Assembly (NCBI GenBank): GCA_016081115.2
Contig: CM071930.1
Coordinates: 29,403,641-29,467,640 of the forward strand
Origin: Rehmannia glutinosa
Lineage: Eukaryota; Streptophyta; Magnoliopsida; Lamiales; Orobanchaceae
Length of the DNA: 64,000 nucleotides
Direction of reading: 5' to 3'
This document shows, in pieces, positions 22,803-32,754 of the stretch. How positions within the stretch are numbered: position 1 is the stretch's first letter; every line of letters begins with the position of its first letter. The notes beneath the pieces were generated by a model, which saw only the letters and a list, made by a program, of their open reading frames with translations, had not been told where the DNA came from and searched no databases. Made by a program: the position numbers and the translations under genes.

Positions 22803-24284
22803 TTAATCAGGAAACTCCTCTTTTATTAATCCCGTACTTTCTTGTGCTCCCTCTTGATTTTCTAATCGAGACAAATGGTCTGCTACCACGTTCTCGCATC
22901 CTTTCCGGTCCTTGATTTCCACATCAAACTCTTGCAATAATACGATCCATCGAATCAACCTTGGTTTCGCATCCTTCTTATCAAAGAGGTATTTGATAGC
23001 CGCATGGTCGGTATGCACAATCATTTTCGTCCCGATCAAGTAAGATCGGAATTTATCGAATGCGAAAACAATCGCCAACATCTCTTTCTCGGTTGTGGTA
23101 TAATTCTGTTGAGCACTGTCCAACGTTCGACTTACATAGTAGATGGATCTGAACAAGCTTTCCCTCTTTTGACCGAGAACAGCCCCTACCGCAAAGTCGC
23201 TCGCATCACACATTAGCTCAAATGGTTGACTCCAATCTGGGGCGACAAGTATAGGTGCGGTCACCAATGCCTTCTTCAACGATTCGAACGCCTGCAAACA
23301 TTCATTGGAAAAATTGAAAGCAACATCTTTTTCTAGCAATTGGCTCAAGGGCTTAGAAATTTTAGAAAAGTCATGAATAAACCTTCTGTAAAATCCGGCA
23401 TGGCCCAAGAAGCTCCGAATGGCTTTCTCGTTTGTAGGAAGTGGTAATTTCTCAATTGCTACAATCTTTGCCCGATCAACTTCCAAACCTGCGGAAGAGA
23501 CTCGATGACCAAGCACAATACCATCGCGTACCATAAAATGGCACTTTTTCCAATTGAGTACACGTTTAGTCTCTTCACATCATTTGTAAAGACTAAAGGA
23601 AGATTGTGAAGACAATTATCAAAAGAATTACCAAACACAGAGAAATCATCCATAAATACCTCCATAACGTTTTCAATTAAATCATGAAATATAGCCATCA
23701 TACAACGTTGGAAAGTGGCAGGTGCATTACATAACCCAAATGGCATGCGACGAAATGCAAATGTGCCATAAGGACACGTAAATGTCGTTTTTTCCTGATC
23801 TTCCGGTGCAATCATGATTTGATTGTACCTGGAATAACCATCTAAAAAGCAATAATAATCACAACCTGCCAAACGATCCAACATCATATCGATAAAGGGG
23901 AGAGGAAAATGATCTTTTCGAGTGGCGTCATTAAGTTTTCTATAATCAATACATATTCGCCACCAGGTAACAATTCTAGTAGCAATTTGTTCCTCATTCT
24001 CATTAGTCACAAATCATTACCCCCTTTTTTACCACTTGCACTTGTACGGGACTCACCCATGAACTATCAGAGATGGCATAAATGATCCCCGCATCTAACC
24101 ATTTCAACACTTCCTTCCTAACCACATCTTGCATGATAGGGTTTAATCTTCTTTGGTTCTGCACTGATGGTTTATAAACATCTTCCATCCGAATTTTATG
24201 CATTACAATGGATGGGCTTATGCCTTTTAAATCAGTTATAGACCATCCGAGTGCCGACTTATGTTTTCGTAAAACCCTTAACAA
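22803..24284 (-). pseudogene. pol: Athila-type reverse transcriptase and RNase H, frameshifted
   Basis: Three minus frames in succession. 24284-24003 has the N-terminal region (HKSALGWSITDLKGISPS, KEVLKWLDAGIIY). 24010-23600 has the RT core (WRICIDYRKLNDATRKDHFP, FRRMPFGLCNAPATFQRCM, and the catalytic FMDDFSVFG). 23534-22803 has the connection and RNase H (GHAGFYRRFIHDFSKI, LMCDASDFAVGAVLG, TTEKEMLAIVFAFDKF, HTDHAAIKYL, ENVVADHLSRLEN). The frame changes near 24005 and near 23560-23600. The catalytic Asp pair is intact, so damage is by frameshift rather than active-site change. Confidence 0.9.
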
Positions 24285-24335
24285 TTTATCAAGTTGAGTG
24301 GGAGTTAGAAAAGATGAAACGATTACGAGTTCGCA

Positions 24336-25721
24336 TTATTCGTCCCTAGAAATGCATATTTGAGGTGTTCGGGGTAATTGCTTGAGTTCCGGGGTCGATG
24401 TCTCTGTTTCAGGGCCGCGCACGGGTTGCCCGTGCTCAGGCACGCGGGTCGTGCATGATCCCATGTCTTCAAGCTTTCCTTCGGCATCAAGCACGGGTTG
24501 CCCGTGCTCTGACACACGGGTCGTGTGCTCTTCAGGACTTCCAGCATTTCCTTCGGCATCACGCACGGGTTGCCCGTGCGTCGACGCATGGGTCGTGCGT
24601 ACCTGGAGGTTTTGCTCCCCATTTTCCGACTTTGCATTCTCGCCTCTTGCGCTCTTGGGTAGTTCATGCATATGATCTAAGGCACAAACATAGTCGTACA
24701 AATCTTGGTTATCAAAATCAAGCACAATACTCGACATCGAGCACGAGTGTGTTAGCCCAAACTCCAAATCATCTGTAGACAATGCATGATCAACATAATC
24801 CTCAATGCACGAACTCACTATATCCAAAAAATTACAATTTTCCACCGAATCATGAAATTTCATTGCCTTATATATAGAAAATAAAACATGCTCATCATTA
24901 ACACGTAATGTGAGTTCTCCTTTTTGCACATCTATTAAGGCTTTACCAGTGGCTAGGAAAGAACGTCCAAGTATCAGTGGAACGTCTCGATCTTCTTCCA
25001 TATCCAGAACCAAGAAATCCACGGGAAATATAAGTTTATCAACTTTTACCAATACGTCTTCTATAATTCCCCTTGGATACGTAAGTGACCGGTCCGCAAG
25101 TTGCAATGTCACCGTGGTTGGCTTCACTCCGCCTAGTCCAAGCTTCCTGAAAATGGACAAAGGCATCAAATTAATACTTGCCCCCAAATCACATAACGCT
25201 TTATTAAAGAAATTACCACCAATAGCACAAGGGATAGTGAAACTCCCCGGATCTTTTAGTTTTTGTGGTAGCTTTCTTTGGATAATTGCGCTACATTCTT
25301 CCGTCAAATTCACCGTTTCAAAGCTTGTCATCTTCCTCTTCTTCGACATAACATCCTTAAGAAATTTCGCATAATTTTGCATCTGTTCTAGTGCGTCTAC
25401 AAAAGGAATGTTAATGTGCAATTTCTTAAATATATCAAGGAATTTTGCAAATTGATCATCAAGTTTTTTCTTTTGAAATCTTTGAGGAAAGGGAAGAGAT
25501 ATAGGCAACTTAGATATATTAGAGTTAGATGATGATTTTAGCTTCTCAGCCCCTGTTTGTTCCGCCTCTTGGTTATCTTTTTCCCCATCTTCTTCAATAC
25601 CATCCTTCATCACGGATTCTATCGCTTCCGGCTTAGATGCTTCATCTGAAAGTTTCAGATTCCCATTTTTCTTTAGGCCCCTCATATTCTCAGATGCTGC
25701 CGTAGGCGAATCGCCTTGCAT
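24336..25721 (-). CDS. pol: Athila-type protease region with in-frame tandem repeats
   Basis: A 461-residue open frame starting at ATG 25719-25721, overlapping the gag frame by about 40 bases. The first ~150 residues form a hydrophilic linker. Residues about 190-290 are the retropepsin-like domain: CDLGASINLMPLSIFRKLGL (DLGA replaces the more usual DTGA, as in other Athila proteins), TLQLADRSLTYPRGIIEDVL and VPLILGRSFLATGKALIDV. Near residues 375-445 three ~30-residue imperfect repeats (TTHASTHGQPVRDAEG, TTRVSEHGQPVLDAEG, TTRVPEHGQPVRGPE) are encoded by the same GC-rich palindromic DNA seen in the LTR. The frame stops before the RT start at 24284. Confidence 0.85.
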   Translation of the reverse strand: MQGDSPTAASENMRGLKKNGNLKLSDEASKPEAIESVMKDGIEEDGEKDNQEAEQTGAEKLKSSSNSNISKLPISLPFPQRFQKKKLDDQFAKFLDIFKKLHINIPFVDALEQMQNYAKFLKDVMSKKRKMTSFETVNLTEECSAIIQRKLPQKLKDPGSFTIPCAIGGNFFNKALCDLGASINLMPLSIFRKLGLGGVKPTTVTLQLADRSLTYPRGIIEDVLVKVDKLIFPVDFLVLDMEEDRDVPLILGRSFLATGKALIDVQKGELTLRVNDEHVLFSIYKAMKFHDSVENCNFLDIVSSCIEDYVDHALSTDDLEFGLTHSCSMSSIVLDFDNQDLYDYVCALDHMHELPKSARGENAKSENGEQNLQVRTTHASTHGQPVRDAEGNAGSPEEHTTRVSEHGQPVLDAEGKLEDMGSCTTRVPEHGQPVRGPETETSTPELKQLPRTPQICISRDE

Positions 25722-27106
25722 TGTTCCTTAGGATTCATCTCCGTATTACTTGGAAATTGACCCTTGTGATGTTGACCACCCACAATTGTAGCCAATTGAC
25801 CCACTTGAGTCTCCAGATTCTTTATTGAGCTTGTCACTTGTTGTTCCATCTTATCCATCCGAGAGTCTTGCCTAGCGAAGCGGCTCCTCGTGTCATTCAT
25901 GAATGCATTAGATTGATTTATGAAGGAAGTGAGTGCATCTTCCAACGACGATTTGCCTTCCCCAATTCCGCCTCCACTTGAAGAATTAAATCCCGGCGGA
26001 GGTTGTAACACATTCTTTGTATTTGCGTAGGAAAATTTTTCATGATTTCTCAACTCTGGATGGTAGTGTGTTGGGTTTGAATTATTCCGGAAATTGTTGA
26101 AATTCAGGTTATTCACATAATTTACCTCTTCCATCGGATATAGAAGAGCTTCACTACCCATGCTCGTGCTTGCTTCTGGCCCTTTCGTCAATACACTCAA
26201 TTGAGTTGTCAAAGCCGCCACTTGTGCCGTCAATGCTTTAATTGGGTCTGAATCCGAGATTTCGGCTACTCGTTGTACATTAGATCTTTCAGACGGCCAC
26301 TGGTAACTGTTCATAGCCATTTCTTCAAGAAGGTTCAAGGCATCTTGTGGAAACCTTGCCAACAATGCTCCTCCCGCTGCGGCATCCACAAAGGCCCTCG
26401 TTTGCCCCATTAAACCATTGTAGAAGAAACATAACTGTTGATCCTCCGGAAACCCATGTTGTGGACATCTACGTAACAAATGCCGAAACCTTTCCCAAGC
26501 CTCGTACAAAGGCTCTGAGTCGAACTGTCGGAATTGAGTAATCTCGTTTTTGAGCTGCAAAGTTTTGCTCGGTGGAAAGAATTTGAACAAGAACTTTTGG
26601 CTCAGTTCGTCCCATGTGCTTCCACTGCCTTGCGTCAAAGTACCAAACCAATTTCTCGCCTTATCCCTTAAAGAGAATGGGAATAGGCGCAATCTTATGG
26701 CGTCATCCGAGACTCCATTCATTTTGATCGTATTGTATATTTGGATAAAATGTGCAAGGTGAGAGTTAGGATCTTCAGTTGCAAACCCCCCAAACTGATT
26801 CTGTTGTACCATATTGATCAGTGCCGGTTTGAGCTCGAAGTTGTTGGCATTGATAGGAATATGGGCAATACCACCGTAATTACGATTCGTTTGTGGTCGA
26901 AAGTAATCACGAATGGCTTGCTGTTGAGTCGGTATCGCTAACTCGTTTACTCCATTGTTACCCGGTATTGGTAACTCATTTAAATCCCCCATTATCGGTT
27001 TTTGTTGTATTTCAGCCCGTCTAGTGGTAGCACTGATTCTTCTCGCGAAAGCCTCAACTTCCGATATAAGCGGTATCAAGTCCCCTTGCCTCGAGCGCGT
27101 GCTCAA
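25682..27106 (-). CDS. gag: Athila-type gag (Retrotrans_gag)
   Basis: Open for 474 codons after a stop at about 27110. The frame begins on a non-ATG codon, and the first ATG is at 26990-26992 (MGDLNELPIPGNN). Core motifs of Retrotrans_gag: EDPNSHLAHFIQIYNTIK, LRLFPFSLRDKARNWF, WDELSQKFLFKFFP, EPLYEAWERFRHLLRRCPQH, FYNGL. A C-terminal predicted coiled coil (DSRMDKMEQQVTSSIKNLET) follows. No zinc knuckle is visible, as is usual for Athila gag. It is the best-preserved long frame of this element and could still be translated. Confidence 0.88.
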   Translation of the reverse strand: MSTRSRQGDLIPLISEVEAFARRISATTRRAEIQQKPIMGDLNELPIPGNNGVNELAIPTQQQAIRDYFRPQTNRNYGGIAHIPINANNFELKPALINMVQQNQFGGFATEDPNSHLAHFIQIYNTIKMNGVSDDAIRLRLFPFSLRDKARNWFGTLTQGSGSTWDELSQKFLFKFFPPSKTLQLKNEITQFRQFDSEPLYEAWERFRHLLRRCPQHGFPEDQQLCFFYNGLMGQTRAFVDAAAGGALLARFPQDALNLLEEMAMNSYQWPSERSNVQRVAEISDSDPIKALTAQVAALTTQLSVLTKGPEASTSMGSEALLYPMEEVNYVNNLNFNNFRNNSNPTHYHPELRNHEKFSYANTKNVLQPPPGFNSSSGGGIGEGKSSLEDALTSFINQSNAFMNDTRSRFARQDSRMDKMEQQVTSSIKNLETQVGQLATIVGGQHHKGQFPSNTEMNPKEQCKAIRLRQHLRI

Positions 27107-27240
27107 GCACTACCTGGACCAAACTAAAAGAAACAAGTCAAATAACGTAGAATTAAAGTTAATCCAAAATATAAAAATAAAAATGTCTAAATTAAAAATA
27201 ATTCTATCTATCGCATTATTAGCACCAAAAATTGTATTAG

Positions 27241-27258
27241 TCCCCGGCAACGGCGCCA
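27241..27258 (-). promoter_or_regulatory. Primer-binding site, tRNA-Asp type
   Basis: On minus TGGCGCCGTTGCCGGGGA, the primer site typical of Athila/Tat-type Gypsy elements. Six bases separate it from the LTR at 27265. Confidence 0.9.
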
Positions 27259-27264
27259 AAAACT

Positions 27265-28423
27265 TGTTCCGCCTTTATTTTGAGCTCACCGCAAGTGTAC
27301 GGTGTACGTTATAGAAAAAGGGTAGCAAGGTCGTATCCACGGAGACTAATAAATTTATGTACTAAATATTGAACTAAGATAGCTTTATTTTTATTTAGAC
27401 GATCGTAATTTAATGATTGTTGTTGTGAGATTAAGACAAAATGGACTACTAAAACACAAAATTAAGATAACACAATTGATAGAATTATCAAGAAGATGAA
27501 ACGGATTTCCGAGTTAAGGTTTCGATTAATAATCCTCTTGTTGTACGATTTAATCCAAGCCAAGTTATTATCGCTATTCCTATAAGACGATCACAAAGAT
27601 ATTTTATCCTCCCTCTCGAGATGCATATAAAATGTAGATTGAAATACTTATGCTAGCATCTCTACTCAACATGAAGTACTAAACTCCCAAAAGTTCAAAA
27701 GATCAAATGCCTTCACAAATATTTACAAACCTCTCGATTCATGCAAATATTCATGTCGAGTACTCAAGATCTAATATTGAAACTCATCTCTCGAATTATG
27801 AATCAATATATCAAACAAGTTAAATCATTGATCAAGTAATAAAACAAGAATAAGCTCAAAGTACTCAAATAGGGTTCAAGATAATAACTTCAACTAGAAT
27901 TAAAACATCCAACAAGATTTCATTAATCTACTTCCAAAACCCGGAAATCTAAAGAGTTTAGCTACACATGATCTCTAAACAATCCACATACAAATTTTTC
28001 ATAGCCATGACAACTAGAAAATGAAAGATGAAAACTACAAGAGAAGCAAGAAAACTTAGGAAAGTCGACAATCTCTCAATATATCTCCGTTCCTTGAGCT
28101 CCGGTGCAACCCGATTATCCCTTGATTTCTTCTTCCAAGAATATACTCTTGTCTTGTGTTGTAGATCCCAAAAAATGCCAGAATGTCCTTGTGTGCACCC
28201 CCAAAAAAGCCTTTTTATACCCATCTTCAAGTTTAGGGCAAAATGTTGCAGATTGTGGGATTCCAGCGCAGACGCACGGGTCGTGCGCCCCCTGCACGGG
28301 CTACCCATGCGTCATCCCGTAGCGAAGCCTTTGATTTTTACCAAACACGCACGGGTCATGCGCCCCTTGCACGGGCTACCCGTGCGTGATGACGTATGGA
28401 TATGCAACTCTCCAGTGGCGCAC
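27265..28423 (-). repeat. 5' LTR of Athila-type element, first part
   Basis: Matches 16463-17620 nearly base for base. It stops inside a GC-rich palindromic unit after GGCGCAC, where the chromovirus starts. Inverted TATA box at 28212-28219. The bases CGCAC (28419-28423) are the left copy of the chromovirus target duplication. Confidence 0.9.
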
Positions 28424-29336
28424 TGTAACGCCCCATTTTTTTATATGAATAATTTTATATCACATAAAAATATAAAATAACTTGGGACGTTACACCCAAA
28501 AATGGAGTTTGCAAAAATAAATTATTTAAGATAACAAAACAAATAAATTTAATATTAAATGACAAATTTAATGCGGAAGCGAAATTTAATAATTAAATAA
28601 AAGAAACTATTATTCATAAAAGCAAGACAATAGAATTTTAACTAATAAATTATTCAAATCGTCCAAAGTGGGTTCTAGACTTAATAATTTATTTATTTAT
28701 TTATTTTATGAATTTAGAATTTGGCCACATCATTCCTCCTCGCCTTCCCCCTGCCAAGCTCCATCTGAAAAACGTGAGAATACCATGGGGTGAGTAAAAC
28801 AATTACTCAATGGAAAATTATATTTGTTCAAGCTAAATAAAATTCATGCATTATATTAATGAAACACCTGCAACATAATCATAGCATCTTGGCATCATAG
28901 AATCATAGATCATGGCATCATAGAGTTCCTAGAGCAATAAGCTCATGTAACTTGAATCTTAGAGTTCCTAGAGCATAAAGCTCATATAACTTGAATCTTA
29001 GAGTTCCTAGGGCATAAAGCCCATGTAACTTGAACCTTGGAATCATAGAATTCGTTTAGCGAAACTCGCAGAACATAGCATGTGCATTTTAAACATTACT
29101 GTAAACAATCATAATATTTAACAAGAACAAATAGTAAAAATTCCCCACCTTGAAATAGAAGTAAAGATTTGATCCAAATGTATTTGTATGCCCTTAGTCT
29201 TTAAATCTCCTCACTATCCTTTTTTCCTATCACGAAAATAATTTATTTTAGACACCCTAAATCTTAAAATTATAAATTTTCTAAAGTATTTAAGGGGAAT
29301 ATTATTAAATATTATAAAATAGAAATACAAATATAG

Positions 29337-29368
<32 letters not shown>

Positions 29369-30162
29369 CGACTCACACACGCATATAGAATATACAAACA
29401 CATATATATACTACTGGACAAACATAATATATGTATATATATAATATTCACTAACATAAACATCATAACACATGCATACTACTGTATATATGTATATGTA
29501 TATATCTATATCTATATAAATATATATATATATAGATGTATATAAGAAAGACTATATCAATACAACAACCATACCAACACTATTTTCTAGTTTAGACAAG
29601 AACCGAGAAAAGCATTAAGACCGAAAAAAAATATTTTATTGTTATGGAAATTTTGTGGAAAAATATGGGGTAGGTTCGATGATTAAAAGAAACGAGGAAT
29701 ATTACGTACCTTTTGAACTAGTATTTCAATTTTGAGGGTAACATTTATATATACATACATACTCTGTGTTTAATGTCAGTTTTAATGTAGGAATTTATTT
29801 TGACTTAATTATAGTATAACGGCATAATTAATCAACAACTGAAATTTGTAAATGACAATGAAAATCTAAGATGTAAGTAACGGCATATATATATCTATAG
29901 TGATCTTTGTTTTAGCTGAAATATTAAGTATAGTAATTAATAACAATAAATGAACTCAAAAGGATGTTTAGTTTAATTTATAAATTTTTAAATAATCGAA
30001 ATAATAAATGAAAAGTGATTAATAGAAAATAAATATCAATCAGATATTGCTATAACATAAATATAAATATATATATTTATATATTATTATTATTATTATT
30101 ATTATTACTATTATTATTATTATTATTATTATTAAAGCCATAAAAATATTTGGGTTATTATA
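28424..30162 (-). repeat. 3' LTR of chromovirus
   Basis: On plus starts TGTAACGCCCCATTTTT and ends GGGTTATTATA. Contains three ~40-base direct repeats (TTAGAGTTCCTAGAGC.AAAGCTCAT) at 28925-29035, an (AT)n run at 29340-29368 and an (ATT)n run at 30083-30133. Compared with the 35297 copy, several differences fall exactly at CAG/CTG sites (see findings). Confidence 0.9.
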
Positions 30163-30178
30163 TCCTCCCCCACTTATA
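30163..30178 (-). promoter_or_regulatory. Polypurine tract of chromovirus
   Basis: On minus TATAAGTGGGGGAGGA next to the LTR start TATAATAACCC. Confidence 0.8.
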
Positions 30179-30205
30179 AAAATTTCGCCCTCGAAATTTA
30201 ACTTA

Positions 30206-30650
30206 CTAACCTCGTTTAAGAAATTCGGGGTACTTAGTTATCACCTCGTCTTCTCTTTCCCAGGTTGTCTCATTTTGTCCGTGACGACTCCATTGAACTT
30301 TAACAAGGTTGATATCTTTATTTCTTAGTGTGTGTGTCTTACGATCTAACACAACTATTGGTACTTCTTCATACGATAGGTCTCTATTGATCTCCAATCC
30401 TGAGTAGTTGATAATGTGGCTCGGATCGTGCACATATTTTCTCAACATTGAAACATGAAACACATTGTGAACAGAGACAAGTTGTGGTGGTAGAGCTAGT
30501 TTATAGGCCAAATCTCCAACTCGGGCTAGAATTTCAAATGGACCAATATATCTTGGTCTTAATTTTCCTCTTTTCCCAAATCTACTGATGTTCTTAGTTG
30601 GTGAAATTTTTAAGAATACCTTCTCTCCGACATTGAATCACTTCCTCCTT
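30206..30650 (-). pseudogene. pol: Integrase C-terminus and chromodomain-like tail of chromovirus
   Basis: In one minus frame the text GEKVFLKISPTKNISRFGKR, IGPFEILARVGDLAYKLALP and NVFHVSMLRKYVHDPSH continues the integrase after a shift near 30650. It ends with a chromodomain-like module, LRNKDINLVKVQWSRHGQNE then TTWEREDEVITKYPEFL. This tail defines chromoviruses and is thought to bind histone marks and steer integration. The W-x-x-H-x2-x-E-x-TWE pattern is that of plant Tekay-type (group II-like) chromodomains. Confidence 0.8.
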
Positions 30651-31503
30651 TTGTCTGCATACGATTTTTGTCGATCTGTGCTACTTTAATCCTTTCTTTG
30701 ATCTTTTCAATAACTTTCACCGTTTGTTCCACGATCTCTGGTCCCAAAATTCTTTTCTCACCAACTTCATCCCAGTATATAGGTGATCGACACCTTCTCC
30801 CATACAATGCCTCGTAGGGAGTCATTCCAATCATCGTCTGATGACTATTATTGTAGGCGAATTCTACTAATGGCAAGTATACTTCCCAACTTCCTTCAAA
30901 GTCCAAGACACATGCTCGTAGCATGTCTTCCAAAATCTGGATAGTCCTTTCAGATTGACCATCTGTTTGTGGATGATATGCAGTACTAAATTTTAATTTA
31001 GTTCCCATGGCTAATTGTAAACTTCTCCAAAATTTTGAAGTAAATCTTGTGTCTCTATCCAACACTATCGAAACCGGAACACCATGTAGCCTCACAATCT
31101 CCCTGATGTAAATCTGGGCATACTGGTCCATGTTGTAGGTCATTTTCACAGGCAGAAAATGAGCAGATTTTGTTAATCGATCAACTACAACCCAAATAGC
31201 CTGATTTCCTTTTTTTGGCCGACCGAGGTAATCCGTGACAAAATCCATTGATATATTCTCCCACTTCCATTCTGGGATATCCAACGGTTTAAGTAGTCCT
31301 GATGGCCGTTGGTGTTCAATCTTCACTTGTTGGCATGTCAAACACTTCTCAACAAAATTTCCTATGCTCCTCTTGATACTCCGCCACCAAAAGATCTCTC
31401 TTAAGTCTCGATACATTTTTGTACCTCCCGGTGAGCGAAGATATGGAGTACAATGGGCTTCTTCGAGGATTTCTTTCCTCAATTCCTCATCCTTCGAACA
31501 CAT
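30610..31503 (-). pseudogene. pol: Chromovirus integrase
   Basis: Zinc module (EEAHCTPYLRSPGGTKMYRD, CLTCQQVKIEHQRPSG) then DDE core: ISMDFVTDYLGRP, SIVLDRDTRFTSKFW, YHPQTDGQSERTIQILEDML. All three acidic catalytic residues are present. The frame is open for 297 residues, then shifts into the GEKVFLK segment. Upstream it is offset from the RNase H end by frame changes near 31580 and 31505. Confidence 0.88.
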
Positions 31504-31579
31504 AATCTACCCTCATAGGTTAAAGCACCATCGCAGCAAATCGAAAACCCCTTAATGCTCCCATCAATGGCTCGACTCC

Positions 31580-32637
31580 TCATTTTGCACAAAAACCATC
31601 ATTGGCTTGGGCTTTCTTTATCCTTTCTCGAAGGACTGGTTGTATTACCATAGCTTCCAACATTTTCTCTGTTTGTCCAGGTGATGTCACAACTTCGATC
31701 CTCAGCTCAGCAAATTCTCTTACTAATTGTTCTTGCTGAGTGAGTAGACTGGTCAGTTCTCCTCTTTGTTTTCTACTCAAGGCATCAGCAACTACGTTTG
31801 CTTTACCAGGGTGATAGTGAATGGTGCAATCATAGTCTTTCACCAATTCTAACCACCTTCTTTGTCTCATATTCAACTCCTTTTGAGTGAAGAAATATTT
31901 CAGGCTCTTATGATCTGTATAGATCTCACATTTTCCTCAATACAGATAGTGTCGCCAAATCTTTAAGGCATGAACTACTGCGGCTAGTTCTAAATCATGG
32001 GTAGTATAATTCAACTCATGTTGCTTTAGTTGTCTTGAGGCATAAGCAACAACCTTACCTTGTTGCATTAAGACGCAACCCAACCCTTGCTTCGACGCAT
32101 CACTATAGATGATGAATCCTTCTGACACTTCTGGAATAGTTAGTACGGGTGCCGAGGTTAGTCTTTGTTTTAGCTCTTGGAAACTTTTCTCGCACTTTTC
32201 GGGCCATTGAAACTTCTCACCCTTCCTTGTCAATCTGGTCATGGGCGCTGCAATCTTTGCGAATCCTTCTATGAATCTCCTGTAATAACCTGCTAGGCCT
32301 AGGAAACTACGAACTTCATTTGCATTCGTAGGCGCCTTCCAGTCATTTACAGCTTCAACCTTAGCTGGGTCAACTTCTATTCCATTTCTTTTACGACATG
32401 ACCTAGAAATACCACTCGATCAAGCCAAAACTCACACTTCTTGAACTTCGCGTACAATTTCTCCCTGCGAAGTGTTTCCAGCACAATACTCAAATGTTCT
32501 TCGTGTTTCTTCTTATTCTTTATGTATACTAGTATGTCATCAATGAATACTATAACGAACTGATCCAAGTACGGATGGAAAATCCAATTCATGAGATCCA
32601 TGAATACAACTGGTGCATTACTTAAACCAAATGGCAT
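31580..32637 (-). pseudogene. pol: Chromovirus RT C-terminal half and RNase H
   Basis: 32637-32377 has MPFGLSNAPVVFMDLMNWIF and the catalytic FIDDILVY, then FWLDRVVFLGHVV. A one-base shift near 32385 leads to 32242-31937 with FIIYSDASKQGLGCVLMQ and HELNYTTHDLELAAVVHALK. A TGA at 31937-31939 (in phase) precedes the 31876-31580 piece with DYDCTIHYHPGKANVVADAL. RT and RNase H catalytic residues look intact. Confidence 0.88.
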
Positions 32638-32754
32638 TACAACGAACTCGTAATGTCCATATCGAGTCCTAAATGCAGTCTTAGGTATATCGATTTCTTT
32701 GATCTTTAATTGGTGATAGCCCGATCTTAAATCAATTTTTGAAAATATACTTGC

